Counted from the first letter of the stretch, positions 24,800 through 34,073 are shown. The stretch is 64,000 nt of DNA from an uncultured Blautia sp. (GCA_900539525.1 UQCM01000012.1:3703-67702), one strand, 5' to 3'. Numbers and translations: made by a program. The notes: generated from the letters alone by a model not told the origin.

Positions 24800-26284
24800 A
24801 TGCCAGTATTTGATTTTAGCAATGCACCGGAAAAAGAGAATGCAGCCGGGTGCACATATTCAATATTTCGAACCAATGCGTCTGTTACCTCACCGGAACA
24901 GCCGATCCTTGTTCTGGATAACCGGGACGGGAGACTGAAGCACCACTGCTGTGGAATGTTTACGAATCCTGTCAAAGGGACAGCATTTGAGTTTAAAGAT
25001 GAAAACGGTACGGTCAGTGCAGATATCCTGCAGATCGATGCCCGGTTTGTCAGTCTTTTAAAATGGCTGGGAGAGAATCATATTAATGTACGCCTTTCGG
25101 GAGCCTGCCGGGAGAATGGATATGCAGTATACAAGATCCGTGAGATTGCCTTCGGGGGAGGCTCGAAGCTTTCAGCAGAGGATGGTTTTCTGCAGTTTAT
25201 GATCGAGCGGCTTCTTTCAAGCAGTGCGCCCGGTGAGGAAGCGGAGGATGAGGATCAGGAGGAGACCGGTGACAGCATGAAGCTTACCAGTATCCAGAGT
25301 ATCACGGACTTTATGAACTGTGCCGGAAGGACCCTGCCGGACAACATCCGTCTCTGGGCCAGAAGAAACCTGGCTGTTGCCCGATCCCATGAGGTATCAG
25401 CAGAAGAACGCCGCCATGCCCAGCGTGCCCTTTCCATCATGATGAATATTCAGTGGAAGAGTAATTATTTTGAATCCATCGATCCCGATGAGGCACGCCG
25501 GATCCTGGATGAGGAGCTTTACGGGATGGAGCGTGTCAAGCAGAGGATCATTGAGACGATCATCCAGATCAACCGAACCCATACCCTGCCGGCCTACGGA
25601 CTTCTTCTGGTCGGCCCTGCCGGAACCGGGAAATCCCAGATCGCTTATGCAGTGGCACGCATTCTGAAGCTTCCGTGGACCACACTGGACATGAGTTCTA
25701 TCAATGATCCGGAGCAGCTGACAGGAAGCTCGCGGATCTATGCAAATGCCAAGCCCGGCATTATCATGGATGCCTTTGCCATGGCAGGAGAATCGAATCT
25801 GGTATTTATCATTAACGAGCTGGACAAGGCAGCCTCCGGAAAGGGAAACGGAAATCCGGCGGATGTTCTACTGACCCTGCTGGACAATCTTGGATTTACC
25901 GACAACTACATTGAATGTATGATCCCAACGGTAGGTGTCTATCCGATTGCCACAGCCAATGACAAGGATCAGATCAGTGCGCCTCTGATGTCCCGTTTTG
26001 CTGTGATCGAGATTCCGGATTATACCACAGAGGAAAAGAAGATCATCTTTTCCAGGTACGCACTCCCGAAGGTCCTGAAACGGATCGGTATGCGCGAGGA
26101 TGAGTGTGTCCTGACCCCTGACGGGCTGGAGGCGGTTATGGAGATTCACGAAAATACCAGCGGCATCCGTAATCTTGAACAGGCTGCGGAGCACATCGCT
26201 GCAAATGCATTGTACCGGATCGAAGTAGATCATGTAGATGCTGTATCCTTTGATGCAGAAATGGTGAGGGAGCTGCTTCGCTGA
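24800..26284 (+). CDS. Lon-like AAA ATPase without protease domain
   Basis: 494 residues from ATG 24800, which has GGGAGG six bases upstream; a longer frame to 24737 has no ribosome site. The N-terminal 200 residues (MPVFDFSNAPEKEN and on) are not a domain I know and end in an acidic stretch (EEAEDEDQEETGD). A Lon-type AAA module follows: LDEELYGMERVKQRIIETI resembles the Lon pre-sensor helix. Then Walker A GPAGTGKS (272-279), Walker-B-like VFIINELDKA, sensor 1 TANDKD, arginine finger SRFAVIEIP and sensor 2 GIRNLEQAAEH. The Lon serine-lysine protease domain is absent; the protein ends 60 residues after sensor 2. Asn339 replaces the usual Walker B Asp before Glu340. Role unknown; perhaps an unfoldase or assembly ATPase. 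It is a single gene with its own terminator. Confidence 0.8.
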   Translation: MPVFDFSNAPEKENAAGCTYSIFRTNASVTSPEQPILVLDNRDGRLKHHCCGMFTNPVKGTAFEFKDENGTVSADILQIDARFVSLLKWLGENHINVRLSGACRENGYAVYKIREIAFGGGSKLSAEDGFLQFMIERLLSSSAPGEEAEDEDQEETGDSMKLTSIQSITDFMNCAGRTLPDNIRLWARRNLAVARSHEVSAEERRHAQRALSIMMNIQWKSNYFESIDPDEARRILDEELYGMERVKQRIIETIIQINRTHTLPAYGLLLVGPAGTGKSQIAYAVARILKLPWTTLDMSSINDPEQLTGSSRIYANAKPGIIMDAFAMAGESNLVFIINELDKAASGKGNGNPADVLLTLLDNLGFTDNYIECMIPTVGVYPIATANDKDQISAPLMSRFAVIEIPDYTTEEKKIIFSRYALPKVLKRIGMREDECVLTPDGLEAVMEIHENTSGIRNLEQAAEHIAANALYRIEVDHVDAVSFDAEMVRELLR

Positions 26285-26299
26285 GCAAAATGATAATAG

Positions 26300-26382
26300 A
26301 ACCCTTCGGGGGATGCTATACGTTTGAAAACGAATGTGTCAGTACACTATGTTTCATGTATCAGCCACTCCGAAGGGTTTTC
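26300..26382 (+). terminator. terminator after the AAA ATPase gene
   Basis: AACCCTTCGG (26300-26309) pairs with CCGAAGGGTT (26370-26379), then TTCT. The loop is long (60 bases) and may hold a smaller helix. Confidence 0.55.
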
Positions 26383-26466
26383 TGTAAGCAGAAGACGAAA
26401 CAATAGCAGACAATTATCTGAAAATAAGAAAATATTCTGAATATTATAAAATTATAAATAAAGTTA

Positions 26467-26495
26467 TTGACAAAATAGAATAAATGGTGTATAGT
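26467..26495 (+). promoter_or_regulatory. consensus sigma-A promoter of the small transcript
   Basis: TTGACA (26467-26472), a 17-base spacer, TATAGT (26490-26495). One of the two best promoters in the window. Transcription should begin near 26502, inside a region with no ordinary gene. Confidence 0.8.
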
Positions 26496-26717
26496 AGAGA
26501 CATCAAAAAGAAACGAACACTAACAAAGACATAGGAAGTTTATTCCCGATTTTATTAAAAAATTAGAAGAAACGTTAGAATGATTCGATTTCAGAATGTG
26601 GAGGACGGTCCGATGGCATAAGAAAGATTCCATCAAAAAAGAAATAAAAACAGGAGGTATGGTCCAACAAAAACATAATCCATTACTCGTAATCTAAGAA
26701 AGTCAGAGGTGTATGAG

Positions 26718-26741
26718 ATGAAATTACTGATTATTCATTAA
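26718..26741 (+). CDS. possible 7-residue micropeptide (MKLLIIH)
   Basis: ATG 26718 has CAGAGGTG 6 bases upstream; the stop codon TAA (26739-26741) is one base from the terminator stem. Spacing and position look designed, but such a short frame can occur by chance. Confidence 0.25.
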   Translation: MKLLIIH

Positions 26742-26742
26742 T

Positions 26743-26784
26743 AGCCCGATCGAGAGAAAAAAGAATCGATCGGGCTTTCCTTTT
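26743..26784 (+). terminator. intrinsic terminator of the small transcript
   Basis: AGCCCGATCGA (26743-26753) pairs perfectly with TCGATCGGGCT (26766-26776), followed by a T-rich tail (TTCCTTTTG). It isolates the small transcript from the gene downstream. Confidence 0.85.
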
Positions 26785-26897
26785 GTCTGTTGTTACAAAA
26801 AATTGTTGATATTTCCGAACGGATGAAATACTATGGTTTTTAGAGGACTTTGAGAAGCCGAAGAACTGTAACAGCGAAGTTACGAGAAGGAGGAAGT

Positions 26898-29800
26898 ATG
26901 AGAATGAAAGAAATGGGCAAGAGACTTATCTGCCTGCTCCTGTCGGTTCTGCTGGTCATGCCGGGAAATCTGGCATATGCAGCAGGTGGAGCAAACGAAG
27001 AACTGACGATCCAACCCGATAAAACAACGGGAAGTGTCAACTGTTTTTCGTATAAGGCCTACACGGGGGCAGGCTGGACGGCTTTTGAGGATGAGGCATA
27101 TATTGATCTGGGTGCCTCAGACAACCGGGCAGAGGAGTGTTATTATGAGGTAGCTTTTTCAGGAAACGGCATTGAAGTGTTTGCGGTCAAAAGCTACAAT
27201 CACGGGAAGGTGAAGTACAGCGTGGACGGCGGAGAGGAAACCCTGGTAGACCTGTACAATTTTTCACGTACAGATGTACAGTCTGTCTATAAGGTGAGTA
27301 ATCTGGATGAGGGGGAGCATATCCTCAGAGCAGTTACACAGCCGCAGAAATCAGGAAGTGCCATTGTAAATCAGGTGTCCTTTGTGAAAGTGACACATGC
27401 TCCCTATGTAGCAGAGGACTTCACGCTGTCAGAGAGCAGCCTGGATATGACGGTCGGGCAGACCTTCCGGATTTCCTGTACTTATGAACCGTCCTATGCA
27501 TCTTTGAGTGATCTGAAATATACAAGCTCAGATGGAAATGTGGCTTCTGTTTCCGATGAGGGAGTGATTTCTGCACAGAAGGCAGGAAATGCGGTCATCA
27601 CGGTATCCAGTGCGGCAGCAAATCTTTCAAAAAGCATAGAGGTGCAGGTAAAGGAAGCAGTTCTTTCTCTTGGAGGAACGATCGTGGACAAAAACACCCA
27701 GTACACACAGGCGCGTTACGATGAGGTTTCTGTGAAAAGCAGAAGAAAGGGTGAGCTTACCGCCTGGGCAAACGATAAAGCCGTGAGTGAGCTGGTGCTT
27801 TTCTCTAAAGGAGGAAAGCTTGAAAATGTGGCGATTACGGCGAGTGACCTGAAATGCGGGATAGAGACGATTTCATCAGAACATGTAACGGCAACGTTCC
27901 TGAAAGCAACAAAAGCCTACACGGGAGGGTATCCGTCGGGAGGTGTTGTTCCGCCGGCAACGGAAACAAACAGAGCAGATTCCATGGATATTCTGTACCA
28001 GACGGATCCGGTCAATATCGGGTTTAACAGCCTTCAGCCTGTGTGGGTAGAGTTTGTCATCCCGAAGGGGACAAAGGCAGGTGTTTATACAGGCACGCTG
28101 TCTGTCTGTGCAGATGGTATCCCTGAACCGGTTGTTTTTACTTATGATGTGTATGTCCAGAATGCCAAACTTCCGGAGGATACGAGTCAGATGTTTGATA
28201 TTGAACTCTGGCAGTATCCCTATACAAGTGCGGAATATTACGGCGTGGAGCCTTTCTCGGCAGAGCACCTGGAAATTATGAAGTCCTCGATGCTAAAGTA
28301 TAAGGAGATCGGAGGGCATGCGATCACAGCTTCCATTGTGGAAGAGGCATGGAGCGGACAGACCTACAGTGCAAATGCAGTTCATTATCCTTCTATGGTA
28401 AAATGGACGAAGACAGGTGATACGTTCACATATGATTATACGGATTTTGACGCATGGGTTGAATTCAATAAATCCCTGGGACTGGGGGACAAGATCGTGC
28501 TCTACAGTGTTGCACCGTGGCACAATTCCTTTACCTACTGGGAAAATGGTGTACTGAAATATGAGGCATTTTCACCGGGCAGTGAGAGGTATACACAGGT
28601 CTGGGGGGATTTTCTTACAGATCTGGCAGAACATCTGATGGAAAAGGGATGGTTTGAGGAATCCTATATCGGTATTGACGAGCGCGGATTTAACTCTGCA
28701 GCATTTGATCTGATCGAGTCGATAAAAAATGATCATGGAGAGTCTTTAAAGACAGCAGGGGCGATGGACAGCTTCGTGGAGAAAAAGGCACTGGCCATGC
28801 GGGTGACGGATCTGAATGTGGGGGATACGGCTGCTGCGGCTCACGTATCGGATTTTGAACAGTTATTAAAGGAGAGAGAGGAAAAAGGACTCCGTACGAC
28901 ACTCTATTCCTGTACCGGACACAGACCCGGAAACTTCTCGCTGAGTGCACCGGTAGAAAGCTACTGGACCATCGTGAATGCGGGAAAGATGGGTACTGCA
29001 GGCTTTCTGAGATGGGCATATGATGCCTGGGTAGAGGATCCTCTCAGGGATACGACGCACCGTCTGTTTGAGCCGGGTGACTGTTTCCTGATCTATCCTG
29101 ATGAAAAGACAGCTGCCAGCCCGGTCAGCAAGAGCTCTGTCCGTCTTGAACGGATGGCAGAGGGTGTGCGTGACATCAACAAGCTGATGCTGATCGCACA
29201 GGAGGCTCCTGCTCTGAAGGAAGATATTCAGAAGCTCTATGATGGTATCACGACAACGGCCAGGAGCGGTTCGGCGTTCCTGACAGAGGCACAGGTTTCG
29301 GCACTGGCTGAAGAAATGGATACATTTAAACAGGGAGTTGACGCCATTACTGAGAAATATATAAAGATCTGTAAAACTACAGATACGGAAGAACTGAATG
29401 CCAGGGTTGTAAGTGCGGACAGTATCACGAGGAAAGACTATACGGAGGAGAGCTGGAAGGCATTTCAGGAGGCGCTTAACGCAGCACGGGAGGTGCTCGC
29501 AAAGCCGGATAAGCTTCAGGCGGAAGTAGATACTGCTTTATATGTACTTGATCAGGCAATTGATGGATTGGTTTCATCACCGGAGAATGAGGAAAAACCG
29601 GATGGACCGGAGAAGGAGCCGGATGTGCCGGGAACAAAGCCGGATATGCCGGGAACAAAGCCGGATGATGGACAGACACCGGCTGCGCCTGAGAAGAAGC
29701 CGGGGAAAGTAAAGATTTCCGGCATTAAGAATCTTTCCGGAAGGAAACTGAGGCTGAAATGGAAAAAAGTGAACGGTGCAACCGGTTATGAAATCAGCCG

Positions 29801-29990
29801 TGCGACAAAGAAAAAAGGAAAATATATCATAATCGCACGGATTAAGAAGGGCAAAACCGTTCAGTACACAAACAGCAGATTGAAGAAAAACACAACGTAT
29901 TATTACAGAGTACGTGCTTACCGCCAGGTGGGGAAAACAAAAGTGTACGGTCCGTATTCTTCAGTAAGAAGCCAGAAGGTAAGAAAATAG
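26898..29990 (+). CDS. secreted multidomain GH123/DUF4091-like glycosidase
   Basis: 1030 residues from ATG 26898, which has AGGAGG upstream. Signal peptide: KRLICLLLSVLLVMPGNLAYA. Domains in order: a galactose-binding-like beta-sandwich (about 30-170), a Big_2 domain (about 180-260), then a GH123-type module. The last has a beta-sandwich (about 265-430) and a DUF4091 barrel (about 435-790) with VEFVIPKGTKAGVYTGTLSV, IELWQYPYTSAEYYGVEPFS and YIGIDERGF. The neighbouring Asp594 and Glu595 match the acid pair of GH123 substrate-assisted hydrolases (beta-N-acetylgalactosaminidases). A FIVAR domain, a Pro-Gly-Thr-Lys linker and a fibronectin-type tail (WKKVNGATGYEISRATKKKG) follow. Likely surface enzyme on host or microbial glycans; the exact sugar is inference. 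Confidence 0.82.
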   Translation: MRMKEMGKRLICLLLSVLLVMPGNLAYAAGGANEELTIQPDKTTGSVNCFSYKAYTGAGWTAFEDEAYIDLGASDNRAEECYYEVAFSGNGIEVFAVKSYNHGKVKYSVDGGEETLVDLYNFSRTDVQSVYKVSNLDEGEHILRAVTQPQKSGSAIVNQVSFVKVTHAPYVAEDFTLSESSLDMTVGQTFRISCTYEPSYASLSDLKYTSSDGNVASVSDEGVISAQKAGNAVITVSSAAANLSKSIEVQVKEAVLSLGGTIVDKNTQYTQARYDEVSVKSRRKGELTAWANDKAVSELVLFSKGGKLENVAITASDLKCGIETISSEHVTATFLKATKAYTGGYPSGGVVPPATETNRADSMDILYQTDPVNIGFNSLQPVWVEFVIPKGTKAGVYTGTLSVCADGIPEPVVFTYDVYVQNAKLPEDTSQMFDIELWQYPYTSAEYYGVEPFSAEHLEIMKSSMLKYKEIGGHAITASIVEEAWSGQTYSANAVHYPSMVKWTKTGDTFTYDYTDFDAWVEFNKSLGLGDKIVLYSVAPWHNSFTYWENGVLKYEAFSPGSERYTQVWGDFLTDLAEHLMEKGWFEESYIGIDERGFNSAAFDLIESIKNDHGESLKTAGAMDSFVEKKALAMRVTDLNVGDTAAAAHVSDFEQLLKEREEKGLRTTLYSCTGHRPGNFSLSAPVESYWTIVNAGKMGTAGFLRWAYDAWVEDPLRDTTHRLFEPGDCFLIYPDEKTAASPVSKSSVRLERMAEGVRDINKLMLIAQEAPALKEDIQKLYDGITTTARSGSAFLTEAQVSALAEEMDTFKQGVDAITEKYIKICKTTDTEELNARVVSADSITRKDYTEESWKAFQEALNAAREVLAKPDKLQAEVDTALYVLDQAIDGLVSSPENEEKPDGPEKEPDVPGTKPDMPGTKPDDGQTPAAPEKKPGKVKISGIKNLSGRKLRLKWKKVNGATGYEISRATKKKGKYIIIARIKKGKTVQYTNSRLKKNTTYYYRVRAYRQVGKTKVYGPYSSVRSQKVRK

Positions 29991-30049
29991 CAGTCCGCGC
30001 AGCAGGCGGATCCCTGATCCGGTGTTCTGGACAGTTAAAACATTTGCAG

Positions 30050-30087
30050 AAAAAGGGCATTTCCTAAAAACGGGAGATGCCCTTTTT
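30050..30087 (+). terminator. intrinsic terminator after the glycosidase gene
   Basis: AAAAAGGGCATTTCC (from 30050) pairs with GGGAGATGCCCTTTTT (30072-30087), ending in a T run. Confidence 0.85.
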
Positions 30088-30218
30088 CTGCTACAGTAAC
30101 TATCTGAACGGTGTATTAACAGATAAAATGATATAATGGATTTCAAACAGCAGGCGTGTCTGTGACCTGCTGTTTGGAACTATTACGATTATGGGAGAAA
30201 TGAGGGAGGGAACTCGGA

Positions 30219-31517
30219 ATGGTTGCGATATTCAGGCGGCAGTCCCCGGCACGCATCATTGCTATGGGATTTGCACTGATGATTCTGCTGGGCTCTGTTT
30301 TGCTGCTTTTGCCCTGCAGTGTCCGGGAGGGGGTGGATTTACGCTATATTGATGCACTGTATACAGCAACGAGCGCGGTCTGTGTAACGGGACTGATCGC
30401 GGTAGATGCCGGAGATACCTTTACACCGCTGGGGCAATTCTTTCTTGCAATGCTGATACAGGCCGGCGGACTGGGGGTGACCTCCGTGGGCGCAGGCATT
30501 ATACTTGCCATCGGAAAAAAAGTGAATCTGAAGGGCAGAAATCTGATCCGTGAAGCGATGAATCTCACATCAGCAAAGGGGATCATCAGGCTGATCCACA
30601 GGGTATTTGCGGTAACTGTCATCTTTGAGCTTTCAGGGGCGTTTTTAAGCTTTCTCGTGTTTGTGCAGGATTATCCTCCTGTCTGGGCACTTGGCATCAG
30701 TCTGTTTCATTCCGTTGCGGCATTTAACAACTCCGGATTTGATATTCTGGGGAATTACCAGAATCTGATCCCGTACCGGCAGGATGTTCTGCTGAATCTT
30801 GTGACCTGCGGACTTATTTTCTTCGGAGGAATCGGTTTTCTGGTCATAAGAGAGCTGTGGGAAACAAAATGCCGCTGGAAAAGACTGTCCATGCATGCAA
30901 AGGTAGTGTTGTCGGTCAGCGGAATTCTGATCCTGGCAGGAACGCTTCTGCTCCGTCTTACAGAGGAAGTCACATGGCTTGGTGCCTTTTTTCAAAGTGT
31001 GTCTGCAAGAACAGCCGGGTTTTCCACCTATCCGCTGGGAACCTTTTCCAAGTCGGGTCTGCTGGTTCTGGCGGTACTGATGTTTATCGGGGCTTCCCCG
31101 GGATCCACAGGCGGAGGGATCAAAACAAGTACATTTTTTGTGCTCCTGCGGGGAATCCGGTCTTCTGCTGCGAATCAGACGGAAAAAGCATTCCACTATG
31201 CGATACCCAGGGAAGCATTCCGAAAGGCCGCGGTCATTACTCTGCTGGCACTCGGGGTGGTGGTTGCCGGAACCTATCTTATGGGAATCTTTGAAAGTGA
31301 GCTGCCGCTGATGGATATTCTCTTTGAGGTGACCAGTGCCTTTGGAACGGTGGGGCTTTCCACAGGAATTACACCTGACCTTACGGATGCCAGTAAAATA
31401 CTGTCAGTGATCATCATGTACATAGGAAGGCTGGGTCCGCTGACGATTGCTTCGCTGTGGCATTTCTCTAAGGGCGAACGTGTTAGATATCCGGAGGGCA
31501 ATATCACGATCGGGTAA
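30219..31517 (+). CDS. ktrB: Trk/Ktr potassium uptake channel subunit
   Basis: A 432-residue TrkH/KtrB-type channel subunit with about eight to ten membrane segments arranged as four M1-P-M2 repeats. The pore loops are visible: TSAVCVTGL (51-59), FNNSGFD, SARTAGFST and FGTVGLSTG, each with the central glycine lining the potassium filter. The short length (no extra N-terminal segments) fits KtrB. It stands first in a unit with ktrA 24 bases downstream and a Na/Pi cotransporter after that. GAGGGAGGGAAC precedes the ATG. No c-di-AMP riboswitch is evident in the 130-base leader. Confidence 0.95.
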   Translation: MVAIFRRQSPARIIAMGFALMILLGSVLLLLPCSVREGVDLRYIDALYTATSAVCVTGLIAVDAGDTFTPLGQFFLAMLIQAGGLGVTSVGAGIILAIGKKVNLKGRNLIREAMNLTSAKGIIRLIHRVFAVTVIFELSGAFLSFLVFVQDYPPVWALGISLFHSVAAFNNSGFDILGNYQNLIPYRQDVLLNLVTCGLIFFGGIGFLVIRELWETKCRWKRLSMHAKVVLSVSGILILAGTLLLRLTEEVTWLGAFFQSVSARTAGFSTYPLGTFSKSGLLVLAVLMFIGASPGSTGGGIKTSTFFVLLRGIRSSAANQTEKAFHYAIPREAFRKAAVITLLALGVVVAGTYLMGIFESELPLMDILFEVTSAFGTVGLSTGITPDLTDASKILSVIIMYIGRLGPLTIASLWHFSKGERVRYPEGNITIG

Positions 31518-31541
31518 AACGATCAGTTGAGTGGAGGAAGT

Positions 31542-32246
31542 ATGTTTCATAAAAACAAAATGGAAAAGACAACTTATGCGATCATAGGACTTGGGAGATT
31601 TGGCGGCGCCCTGGCGCTTGCTCTGGCCGAAAACGGGGGCGAACTCCTGGTGATCGACAGGGATGAAGAAAAAGTCCGTGACATCCGCGAATACACAGAG
31701 AATGCTTATGTGGTTCATTCACTTGATAAGAAGACACTGGCAGAGACAGGCATTCAGAACTGTGATGTGGCTATCGTATGTATCGGAGAGCATCTGGATA
31801 CATCGATTCTTACGACACTGAACCTTGTTGGCATGGGAATCCCCAAGGTCATCGCAAAGGCAAACAGTGTGGAGCATGGGGAAATACTGGAAAAGCTGGG
31901 AGCAGAGGTGGTATATCCTGAAAAGGATATGGCGCTGCGGTTGGCGAGGAGGCTGGATACGGCAAATGTGCTTGATTTCATACAGCTCAGCGAAAAGATC
32001 AATATATCGAAGCTGCATATCCCTGACTGTATGGTGGGAAAAACCGTTCTTGATGTGGATTTCCGTTCAAAATTCGGAATGAATATTATTGTGATCGAAA
32101 ACAGAGGGACGGTTATGGAGATGATCCATCCGGATTATGTGTTTCGAAAGGATGATATCCTTCTTCTTTCCGGAAGCAAGGAAGGCATGCAGCGTTTAAA
32201 TGAATGGATTGAAAACATGACTGAAAGACGAAAGAGTATGAGGTGA
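31542..32246 (+). CDS. ktrA: Trk/Ktr potassium uptake regulator, NAD-binding
   Basis: 234 residues from ATG 31542, preceded by GTGGAGGAAG; a 5-residue longer start has no better site. The N-terminal RCK/TrkA-N Rossmann domain has GLGRFGGALALALAENGGEL (16 onward) and the ribose-binding acidic end VIDRDEEK. The TrkA-C domain follows from about 145 (INISKLHIPDCMVGKTVLDV, DDILLLSGSKEGM). KtrA rings gate KtrB in response to ATP/ADP, and often c-di-AMP at the TrkA-C domain. The pairing with the upstream gene confirms the call. Confidence 0.95.
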   Translation: MFHKNKMEKTTYAIIGLGRFGGALALALAENGGELLVIDRDEEKVRDIREYTENAYVVHSLDKKTLAETGIQNCDVAIVCIGEHLDTSILTTLNLVGMGIPKVIAKANSVEHGEILEKLGAEVVYPEKDMALRLARRLDTANVLDFIQLSEKINISKLHIPDCMVGKTVLDVDFRSKFGMNIIVIENRGTVMEMIHPDYVFRKDDILLLSGSKEGMQRLNEWIENMTERRKSMR

Positions 32247-32250
32247 TGAG

Positions 32251-34026
32251 ATGAACATTTTTGATTTTCTAACACTGATTGGCGGCTTATGCCTGTTTCT
32301 TTTCGGAATGAATGTGATGGGGGATTCTCTGGAGAGGAGAGCCGGAAACAGCCTGAAAACACTTCTTGGAAGGCTGACACAGAACAAAGCGGCAGGCTTT
32401 CTGACAGGTCTGGGAGTGACTTCGATCATCCAGAGTTCTTCTGCTACAACCGTTATGGTGGTCGGCTTTGTGAATTCAGGACTTATGACGCTGGGACAGG
32501 CGATCCATGTGATCATGGGAGCCAATGTGGGAACGACGGTAACGGCCTGGATCCTCAGCCTCGGGGGAATCTCCAGTGACAATCTGTTTATACAGCTTTT
32601 AAAGCCTACATCCTTTACACCGGTTCTTGCTCTGGTGGGGACTGCCATGCTGATGTTTGGAAAGACCAGTAAGAAGAAGGATACGGGAACGATTTTCCTG
32701 GGATTTGCAACGCTGATGTTCGGAATGGATACCATGACGGCAGCAGTATCCGGGCTGGCAGATGTGCCGGCATTTCAGAATATGTTCCTGATGTTCCGTA
32801 ATCCTGTTCTGGGTGTACTCGTCGGAGCGGTGCTCACTGCGATCATCCAGTCAAGCTCTGCATCGGTAGGTATCCTGCAGGCTCTGGCAGTGACGGGGAA
32901 GGTTTCTTATGGAGCAGCGGTTCCCATCATTATGGGACAGAATATCGGAACCTGTATTACTGCCATCCTTTCCTCTTTTGGAACAAACAAGAATGCAAAG
33001 CGTGCCGCTGTTGTACATTTATCCTTCAATATCATAGGAACGATCATCTGGCTTACCGTGTTCAGTGTGCTCTCGGTCCTGTTCCGTCCGGCGCTGCTGG
33101 ATGCACCGGCATCGCTTACCGGCATTGCCGTCGCCCATTCGGCATTTAATATTCTGTGTACGATCCTGCTGCTTCCGCTGTCCTCCATGCTTGAGAAGCT
33201 GGCGATCTTTATCGTCGCTGATACGGAGAGAAAAGAAGTGGTATCAGAGCTGGACGAAAGGCTTCTGGAGAATCCGCCGATCGCTCTGGACAGATGCAGC
33301 GCACTGGTAAATGAAATGGCTGAATTTACGACAGCTGCATTAAAGAAGAGTCTTAGAATGTTAGAGAAGCGGGAAATGTCACTTGCAGAGGAGATCCGTA
33401 AAGCAGAGGAGAAGGCGGATCACTATGAAGACATTCTGGGAACCTATCTGGTAAAACTGAGTGGTCATCAGATCAGTGACAGTGACAGCAGCACAGTTTC
33501 CAAGCTTCTGAAGGTGATTGGCGATTTTGAGAGGATTTCAGATCACAGTGTAAATGTGATGGAGTCGGCAGAAGAGCTTCACAGCAAAGCCATCCGGTTC
33601 AGCGGACAGGCCAAAAAGGAAATGGATATCCTGTGTGGTGCTGTGTCCGAGATCCTTGATCTGGCCTGCACTGCGTTTGAGAAGAAGGATCTGGAGACAG
33701 CGCGCAGAGTAGAGCCCCTGGAGGAAGTGATCGACGGGTTAAAGGAGAAAATGAGAAACAGCCATATCGCCCGTCTGAGGAGTGGAGAATGTTCTATAGA
33801 GGCAGGTTTTGTATGGGCGGATCTGCTGACAGACCTGGAAAGAACGGCTGATCACTGCTCCAATATTGCCGTATGTGTCATCGATGCGGAGGAACATAAT
33901 ATGAATGTCCATGAATCCCTGCGCAGTATGAAACAGGATCCTACATATTTTAAAGAGCAGTATGATGCATATGCGAAAAAATACAACATATCTACCGGGA
34001 TAGACAACAAGAGGTTAGAGAAATAA
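32251..34026 (+). CDS. Na/Pi cotransporter family protein with PhoU-like domain
   Basis: 591 residues. Two inverted membrane repeats carry the family motif QSSSATT and QSSSASV with the paired GANVGTTVT and GQNIGTCIT, the signature of NptA/PNaS sodium-phosphate symporters. From about residue 340 a soluble PhoU-like helical domain follows (LGTYLVKLSGHQISDSDS, DFERISDHSVNVMESAEEL, DLERTADHCSNIAVCVI), as in Firmicutes YjbB/NptA relatives. It lies 4 bases after ktrA, so the three genes form one ion-homeostasis operon, closed by a terminator at 34038. Confidence 0.93.
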   Translation: MNIFDFLTLIGGLCLFLFGMNVMGDSLERRAGNSLKTLLGRLTQNKAAGFLTGLGVTSIIQSSSATTVMVVGFVNSGLMTLGQAIHVIMGANVGTTVTAWILSLGGISSDNLFIQLLKPTSFTPVLALVGTAMLMFGKTSKKKDTGTIFLGFATLMFGMDTMTAAVSGLADVPAFQNMFLMFRNPVLGVLVGAVLTAIIQSSSASVGILQALAVTGKVSYGAAVPIIMGQNIGTCITAILSSFGTNKNAKRAAVVHLSFNIIGTIIWLTVFSVLSVLFRPALLDAPASLTGIAVAHSAFNILCTILLLPLSSMLEKLAIFIVADTERKEVVSELDERLLENPPIALDRCSALVNEMAEFTTAALKKSLRMLEKREMSLAEEIRKAEEKADHYEDILGTYLVKLSGHQISDSDSSTVSKLLKVIGDFERISDHSVNVMESAEELHSKAIRFSGQAKKEMDILCGAVSEILDLACTAFEKKDLETARRVEPLEEVIDGLKEKMRNSHIARLRSGECSIEAGFVWADLLTDLERTADHCSNIAVCVIDAEEHNMNVHESLRSMKQDPTYFKEQYDAYAKKYNISTGIDNKRLEK

Positions 34027-34037
34027 ATAGAAAAGCT

Positions 34038-34073
34038 CCTGCTGGCAGTTATGATTGCCTGCAGGGTTTTTTT
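34038..34073 (+). terminator. terminator of the ktrB-ktrA-Na/Pi operon
   Basis: CCTGCTGGCA (34038-34047) pairs with TGCCTGCAGG (34056-34065), then seven or more T residues. Confidence 0.8.

Larger units (their letters stand above)
26502..26785 (+). ncRNA. candidate small RNA or micropeptide transcript, about 285 nt
   Basis: The stretch from the promoter at 26467 to the terminator at 26743-26784 has no ORF of usual size but is a complete transcription unit. It holds two strong ribosome-site-like stretches: CAGGAGGT at 26651, directly abutting ATG 26659 (12 codons, MVQQKHNPLLVI), and CAGAGGTG at 26704, well spaced before ATG 26718 (7 codons, MKLLIIH). The terminator begins just after the last stop codon. 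I recognise no known RNA family (not tmRNA, 6S, RNase P or SRP RNA by eye). It could be a regulatory RNA, a micropeptide gene, or a leader that terminates before the glycosidase gene at 26898. Confidence 0.5.

Noticed and set aside
26659..26697. 12-codon frame MVQQKHNPLLVI in the small transcript
   Set aside because: AGGAGGT directly abuts the ATG, so initiation there is unlikely; kept only as part of the transcript description.
30088..30218. c-di-AMP riboswitch before ktrB
   Set aside because: The leader is too short and shows none of the expected paired elements by eye.
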